The position numbers and the translations under genes are program-made. A stretch of 17,771 bases of DNA, taken from a candidate division Zixibacteria bacterium RBG_16_43_9. Its GTDB lineage: Bacteria > Zixibacteria > MSB-5A5 > RBG-16-43-9. Below are positions 14,494 through 17,771 of the stretch, in pieces. Numbering within the stretch: position 1 is the first letter of the stretch; each line of letters begins with the position of its first letter. The stretch is taken from NCBI GenBank assembly GCA_001775355.1, contig MEWM01000036.1:8666-26436 (forward strand), in the 5' to 3' direction. Under the pieces are notes generated by a model. It was not told where the DNA came from. It did not search any database and saw only the letters and a list, made by a program, of their open reading frames with translations.

Positions 14494-14664
14494 GGAAAGG
14501 GATAAGGATTTGAAAAAACGCTCTGTAAACAATACGATAAAGGTTTTTTACAGCCGCCCGGGATCTTTTGCTTTCGCTCTCCCGAAGGGTCATCGCGTAC
14601 ACGCAACCCCAGGGGACAACCTTCATAGCATCGCTGTTAAAGGTTTTTCAAATGATCCCTTTCC
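14494..14664 (-). ncRNA. candidate structured RNA with a 20-bp closing stem
   Basis: The ends pair: GGAAAGGGAT (14494-14503) with ATCCCTTTCC (14655-14664), then ATTTGAAAAA (14508-14517) with TTTTTCAAAT (14644-14653). On the minus strand the interior holds several further helices: CCTT/AAGG, a GGGG-type hairpin, CGGGA/TCCCG around GCGAAAGC (a GNRA tetraloop), and CTGTAAA/TTTACAG. The minus-strand promoter below would start transcription at 14664, the first base of the stem, and the terminator at 14459-14493 would end it. Size and long closing stem recall 6S RNA, but the interior looks branched and I recognise no known family. There is no convincing gene in this stretch. Confidence 0.55.
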
Positions 14665-14670
14665 GCTTTC

Positions 14671-14698
14671 ATAATATGACTTAAAATGAAAAAAGCAA
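14671..14698 (-). promoter_or_regulatory. minus-strand promoter for the structured RNA
   Basis: Read on the minus strand: TTGCTT (14698-14693), a 16-base spacer and TATTAT (14676-14671). With a standard distance the start falls on 14664, exactly the 5' base of the closing stem. The -10 box is good, the -35 box only fair. Confidence 0.5.
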
Positions 14699-14731
14699 GT
14701 GTTTTTTTAAAAATTTTTCTGGAGCAATAAT

Positions 14732-14783
14732 GGAGTGTAAAGCTTTAGCTTTACCTTTTTGTAAACCTAAAGGTTTACATTCC
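14732..14783. repeat. paired-hairpin element, GGAG type
   Basis: The outer arms are GGAGTGTAAA (14732-14741) and TTTACATTCC (14774-14783), one mismatch. The inner palindromes are GTAAAGCT/AGCTTTAC (14737-14754) and GTAAACCT/AGGTTTAC (14761-14778). Both hairpins begin GTAAA and end TTTAC but differ at the tip. With the terminator and RNA it accounts for most of the 373-base spacer 14451-14823. Confidence 0.85.
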
Positions 14784-14823
14784 AAACCATGCAAAATCTA
14801 CTTTACCAGAATCTGTTAGCAGT

Positions 14824-15192
14824 ATGATAGAAGCCTTGGGCATAGACCTAATCGAGATAAAAAGGATAAAAAAAGCTTTGGAAAGGTGGGGTAGGAGATT
14901 TTTAGAAAGGGTCTATACTCCAAAGGAATTGGAATACTGTTTAAAGAAAAGGTATCCGGAAAACTCCCTGGCTGGCAGGTTTGCCGCCAAGGAGGCAGTG
15001 ATGAAGGCTTTGGGCACAGGACTTTCCTCCGGGGTAAGCTGGAGAGAGATAGAGATTTTAAATGATAAAAAAGGCAAGCCGGAGATTTTACTTTACGGCA
15101 AAACAAAAAAGCTTTTGGGCAAGAAAAAGGTTTTGATCAGCATCTCCCATACTAAGGAAGATGCAATTGCCCAGGCGGTGATAATAAAATAA
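14824..15192 (+). CDS. acpS: holo-[acyl-carrier-protein] synthase
   Basis: Transfers the phosphopantetheine arm of CoA to a serine of acyl carrier protein, which activates it for fatty-acid synthesis. The protein has 122 residues, the normal AcpS length. The metal- and CoA-binding residues are D8 in GIDLIEI and E57 in FAAKEAVMKALGTG (54-66), and ISISHT closes the fold near the C-terminus. No strong ribosome site precedes the ATG. It stands alone between hairpin-filled spacers. Identification is secure. Confidence 0.95.
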   Translation: MIEALGIDLIEIKRIKKALERWGRRFLERVYTPKELEYCLKKRYPENSLAGRFAAKEAVMKALGTGLSSGVSWREIEILNDKKGKPEILLYGKTKKLLGKKKVLISISHTKEDAIAQAVIIK

Positions 15193-15317
15193 ATGGAAAA
15201 AGGAATATTGGGAAGTCGACGGGTGATGGATTTTGAATGAAGTATAAAGATCCCCTCTACCTCTAAGGGAGAGATAAAAGGTAGTTGCTCGATTAATCAA
15301 GTATCGTTATCTGCGAT

Positions 15318-15371
15318 GGTAGCCGCAACCTTCAGGTTGCGCATTAACGCAGACTAAAGTCTGCGGCTACC
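15318..15371. repeat. paired-hairpin element, GTAG to CTAC
   Basis: The outer stem is GGTAGCCGC (15318-15326) with GCGGCTACC (15363-15371). The inner hairpins are CGCAACC/GGTTGCG (15324-15341) and CGCAGACT/AGTCTGCG (15348-15365). It lies in the 303-base spacer between acpS and pyrE. Confidence 0.88.
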
Positions 15372-15395
15372 ACCTTAGAGATAAGGAAAGAATTT

Positions 15396-15427
15396 GGAGT
15401 GTAACTCTTCAGGTTTAACGGCCTGAA
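15396..15427 (+). repeat. degraded GGAG-headed element
   Basis: GGAGTGTAAC (15396-15405) repeats the head of the 14732 element. TTCAGG (15408-15413) facing CCTGAA (15422-15427) is the only hairpin left. Confidence 0.45.
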
Positions 15428-15432
15428 ATCTG

Positions 15433-15462
15433 GTAGGGGGCGTATTGCAATACGCCCCCTAC
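15433..15462. repeat. perfect 30-bp palindrome, GTAG to CTAC, in the pyrE leader
   Basis: GTAGGGGGCGTATTG (15433-15447) is followed at once by its exact inverse complement (15448-15462). TTTTCTCTC follows. The palindrome ends 33 bases before the pyrE start, so it should be part of the leader if transcription starts upstream of it. Confidence 0.92.
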
Positions 15463-15495
15463 TTTTCTCTCAACTCAGCAAAAAGGAGTCAAACA

Positions 15496-16071
15496 ATGGA
15501 ACAAGAGAAAATCTTAAACATCTTCAAAAAATCAAAAGCTCTTTTAAAGGGGCATTTCCTTTTGTCTTCGGGCCTGCACAGCGACATCTATTTTGAAAAA
15601 TTTCAGGTTTTGCAGTACCCGCAATATGTGGAGCTTTTATGTAAGGAACTTGCCAAGCTTTTCTGGAAGGAAAAAGTTCAGGTGGTGGTGGGCCCAACCA
15701 CGGGAGGAATTATCATAGCTTATGAGGTGGCTAAAAATTTAAAAGTCAGGTCAATTTTCGCAGAGATGGAAGAAGGGGTCAGGGTTTTCAAAAGGGGATT
15801 TGATTTAAAAGAAGGTGAGAGGGTTTTGATTGTGGATGATATTTTGACCACTGGAAAGTCAGTGCAGGAGGTTGTCGATTTAGTAAATAAATATGATGCT
15901 AAAATCGTTGGACTGGGAGTCCTCTTAGATAGAAGCGGAGGAAAAGTTCAATTTGACTATCCTTTAAAACCCTTAGCCTCTGTGGTTGCCAGAACATTCA
16001 AGCCTGAAGAATGCCCTCTGTGTAAAGAAGGAAGACCTTTGGTTAAGCCGGGAAGCAGGAAAGTGATTTGA
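15496..16071 (+). CDS. pyrE: orotate phosphoribosyltransferase
   Basis: Joins orotate to PRPP to form OMP in pyrimidine synthesis. The protein has 191 residues. The PRPP-binding loop VLIVDDILTTGKS is at 110-122, VVGPTTGGIIIAYEVA (64-79) forms the phosphate-binding start of the fold, and FAEMEEG with its basic loop follows. The C-terminal tail has CPLC (173-176) and LVKPGSR, as in one branch of PyrE proteins. ATG 15496 is preceded by AAAAGGAGT at the right distance; an in-frame upstream start at 15445 would lie inside the palindrome. Single gene, not with other pyr genes. The leader palindrome may influence expression. Confidence 0.95.
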   Translation: MEQEKILNIFKKSKALLKGHFLLSSGLHSDIYFEKFQVLQYPQYVELLCKELAKLFWKEKVQVVVGPTTGGIIIAYEVAKNLKVRSIFAEMEEGVRVFKRGFDLKEGERVLIVDDILTTGKSVQEVVDLVNKYDAKIVGLGVLLDRSGGKVQFDYPLKPLASVVARTFKPEECPLCKEGRPLVKPGSRKVI

Positions 16072-16086
16072 GAAGTTTAAAAAACT

Positions 16087-16110
16087 GGAGAGTAAAATTT
16101 TAACTTTACT
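16087..16110 (+). repeat. short GGAG-headed hairpin
   Basis: GGAG (16087-16090) is followed by AGTAAA (16091-16096) facing TTTACT (16105-16110). It resembles a half element of the GGAG group and directly precedes the 16115 element. Confidence 0.4.
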
Positions 16111-16114
16111 ACCT

Positions 16115-16175
16115 GTGCTTGCCAGGTCCCCTGACCTGGCAAGGTTCCCGTCGGGTCAGGGGACCCGACGAGCAC
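16115..16175. repeat. paired-hairpin element between convergent genes
   Basis: The outer stem is GTGCT (16115-16119) with AGCAC (16171-16175). Hairpin 1 has an 11-bp stem (16118-16128 with 16133-16143), hairpin 2 a 9-bp stem (16149-16157 with 16162-16170). The tips GGTCCCCTGACC and GGTCAGGGGACC are complementary to one another. It stands where pyrE and the minus-strand gene converge. There is no T run. Confidence 0.85.
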
Positions 16176-16197
16176 CTTATTACTTATGAATTTAGCC

Positions 16198-16986
16198 TCA
16201 TTTCCGTCTCGGAAATATCTCATCTGAAATCCCCACATTTAACTGAAACTCGCTATACACCATCTCCATTTCAAACTTCTTTTTCATAAATAAAAATCCT
16301 CCCTCCCCTTTCATCTTAGTTGAAACTGGCATGAAAATGTGTGCATCAGATATATCCTTGATTTCAATCTCCTGAAATATTCTTTCTCCACTCATCTCTT
16401 TAACAAATTTTTGTTTTTTAGAAAGTCTTTGTTCTTCTTTCAGCACCCCAAAACTTTTCTGATCGATCCAGTAAAAGTCATCCAGAAAGTTTTCATCCTT
16501 CTTCTTAGGCTCAGCCTTTAAAAGATATGTGGGGAGCCCATTTAAGGTATCCTCTTTAACAAAATAATAATCGAATTTCCCATTCTCCTCCGGGTCAAAA
16601 GGGAAGAAAGTTTTGGTTTTTTCTTTTGCATTTCCCTTTCCACTTTCCCTTTTGTCCTGTTTTTCCTGCATTTCTTTTATCTTTTTTTCATCTAAGAATT
16701 TGCCATTTTCCTGAACGCTTAAAATCTCCTCATGATTGATTTCCCCTTTCACATAGATTTTTTTCACTGTGGTTTTCGATTCCTTCACCTTTCCCTGTTT
16801 ATCCAGCGACCTTTGAGTTTCAGTGCTTTTAAAGATATAGTCCTTTAAATATTCTTTTTGCTTTCTCTTCTGCTCTTTTACTTTCTGGACGATCTGGTCT
16901 AAAGAGATTTCTTTTGGTTCTTGTGCTTGTAGATTTTTTACTGAAAACAAGAGGAAGACCATTAAAAGAATGAGGTTTCTTTTCAT
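16198..16986 (-). CDS. secreted protein, LolA-like fold suspected
   Basis: The protein has 262 residues with a classical signal peptide (MKRN, hydrophobic core LILLMVFLLFSV, cut probably after AQA near residue 21), so it is periplasmic or exported. It is not a lipoprotein, as there is no Cys at the cut site. The mature part is very rich in Lys and Glu. Segments such as YYFVKEDTLNGLPTYLLKAEP, DDFYWIDQKSFGVLK and KMKGEGGFLFMKKKFEMEMVYSEFQLNVGISDEIF follow the strand order of outer-membrane lipoprotein-sorting (LolA/DUF4292-type) proteins, where a lipid or polymer is carried in a half-barrel; this is an impression rather than a proven match. GGAAGG lies about six bases before the ATG. Probably co-transcribed with the acetyltransferase gene 36 bases upstream. 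Confidence 0.8.
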   Translation of the reverse strand: MKRNLILLMVFLLFSVKNLQAQEPKEISLDQIVQKVKEQKRKQKEYLKDYIFKSTETQRSLDKQGKVKESKTTVKKIYVKGEINHEEILSVQENGKFLDEKKIKEMQEKQDKRESGKGNAKEKTKTFFPFDPEENGKFDYYFVKEDTLNGLPTYLLKAEPKKKDENFLDDFYWIDQKSFGVLKEEQRLSKKQKFVKEMSGERIFQEIEIKDISDAHIFMPVSTKMKGEGGFLFMKKKFEMEMVYSEFQLNVGISDEIFPRRK

Positions 16987-17022
16987 ATAACCCTTCCTTG
17001 GTATTTGGGTTCAAAAGCTTAA

Positions 17023-17771
17023 TTAAATCTTCATCTCATAAATCCTGTATTTCTTATAAAGCTTTGCTCCGAAGGTTTCCAGGGCGTGGTTGATCAGATA
17101 ATTATCCTCCAAATTCCAGGACATCTCTGCCCAGCGGTAACCTTTTTTCTCCCCGTTGAAATAGGTGTCTGTATAAAATACGGTCTCAATTCCTCTTTTC
17201 TGATATTTGTGGATTACACCCATAGTCAAGAGCCTGAGTCCATCTATCACCTTATGAAATTTGGTGTACCATAAAAGCTTGAAAATTCCAAAGGGGAAAA
17301 GCCGACCGTTTAACTTGATCAGAAGCTGATTTATGTTGGGCAAAGCCATAGAAAATCCGGCCGGCTCTCCATTTACCTCGGCGATCATGACTAAATCCGG
17401 GTCAACTAACTTTTTGAAATCCTTTGCCAGATGCTCAAACTCCTCATCGGTCATCGGGATGGCTCCCCAGTTTTTACTCCAGGCTAAGTTATAAATCTGT
17501 TTTATCTTCTCAACCTCGCCTTTAAAATCCTTCAGATTGAGTTTTCTGACTACGACGTTTCCCTTTTTCTTGACTAAGTCTGCTATTCGTTTAAACCTTT
17601 CCGGCGGGCGGACTTTCGTATCCAAGTAATAGGCATAAAGGTCTTTTGCCTTTATCATTCCATACTTTTCCATAAAATCCAGATAATATTTCGGATTGTA
17701 GGTCATCATAAAATTGGGCGGGTATTCAAAACCCTCCAAGAGAAAGCCGATCTCATCATTTACCGAGAAGT
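17023..17771 (-). CDS. GNAT-family N-acetyltransferase (partial)
   Basis: The frame stays open to the window edge, so the N-terminus lies outside; an apparent TTG start at 17739 is internal, because the residues before it (FSVNDEIGFLLEGFEYPP) continue the family sequence. The visible 248 residues include GFEYPPNFMMTYNPKYY, a linker, then a GNAT-like domain with DPDLVMIAEVNGEPAGFSMALPN (the core strand) and LTMGVIHKYQKRGIETVFY, where the acetyl-CoA pyrophosphate loop is expected (QKRGIE). This looks like the long (about 370-residue) YghO-like group of uncharacterised acetyltransferases. The substrate is unknown. Upstream member of a probable operon with the secreted protein. Confidence 0.82.
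   Translation of the reverse strand, partial: FSVNDEIGFLLEGFEYPPNFMMTYNPKYYLDFMEKYGMIKAKDLYAYYLDTKVRPPERFKRIADLVKKKGNVVVRKLNLKDFKGEVEKIKQIYNLAWSKNWGAIPMTDEEFEHLAKDFKKLVDPDLVMIAEVNGEPAGFSMALPNINQLLIKLNGRLFPFGIFKLLWYTKFHKVIDGLRLLTMGVIHKYQKRGIETVFYTDTYFNGEKKGYRWAEMSWNLEDNYLINHALETFGAKLYKKYRIYEMKI

Noticed and set aside
14494..14664. Known RNA classes: tmRNA, RNase P RNA, SRP RNA, cobalamin riboswitch, T-box
   Set aside because: None of the conserved cores that I know for these was found on either strand; 6S RNA remains only a shape-based possibility.
14456..14674. 72-codon open frame across the terminator and the structured stretch
   Set aside because: It begins inside the terminator hairpin, has no ribosome site, and its bases are explained by paired stems; it is more likely an RNA gene on the other strand.
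1..17771. CRISPR array, tRNA and rRNA genes
   Set aside because: I looked for regularly spaced repeats and cloverleaf or ribosomal signatures and saw none; the repeats here are palindromic and irregularly spaced.

Overview
The window reads as chromosomal DNA of an uncultivated, probably anaerobic bacterium. The evidence is indirect: flavin-dependent ThyX next to a B12-dependent (class II) ribonucleotide reductase, a YedF/DsrE-type protein, a Methyltransferase/ECF-S pair, plain sigma70-like promoters, and intergenic spacers packed with hairpin repeats of the kind common in candidate-phylum genomes. I cannot assign a phylum from the sequence alone.

Layout. 1-887 (minus): 5' part of an MFS exporter, cut by the window edge. 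1188-3730: a very AT-rich restriction-modification island with two overlapping beta-class DNA methyltransferases (plus) and a convergent nuclease gene (minus) whose protein contains the same PD-(D/E)XK-like domain twice. 4024-5010: Obg/DRG-type GTPase with a C-terminal TGS domain. 5042-5717: a RAYT (REP-associated HUH transposase) unit inserted at the GTPase 3' end, bounded by hairpins and followed by a second, 194-bp copy of the GTPase 3' end. 6004-6339: DsrE-like YedF protein. 6682-7793: SAM methyltransferase translationally coupled to an ECF transporter S component. 7954-9939: membrane hybrid histidine kinase with GAF domain and a receiver lacking its phospho-acceptor Asp. 10164-12999: thyX-nrdJ operon with its own promoter and a terminator-like hairpin in the leader. 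13094-14450: two overlapping genes of unknown role, the second roadblock-like. 14459-14700: bidirectional terminator plus a candidate minus-strand structured RNA with a promoter placed exactly at its predicted 5' end. 14824-15192: acpS. 15496-16071: pyrE. 16198-16986 and 17023-17771 (minus): a secreted protein and a partial GNAT acetyltransferase, probably one operon.

How it fits together. thyX-nrdJ makes dTMP and deoxynucleotides without oxygen-dependent chemistry, and pyrE supplies pyrimidines; NrdJ's need for cobalamin makes the ECF-S gene upstream worth testing as a vitamin importer. The non-coding fraction is dominated by about 16 paired-hairpin elements, many starting with GTAG (or GGAG) and ending with CTAC. 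Together with the resident RAYT they look like a REP/BIME system in which the tetranucleotide foot is kept while the stem sequence varies from copy to copy. The strongest candidates for something undescribed are this repeat system with its gene-end duplication, the duplicated-domain restriction nuclease, and the 171-nt structured RNA.
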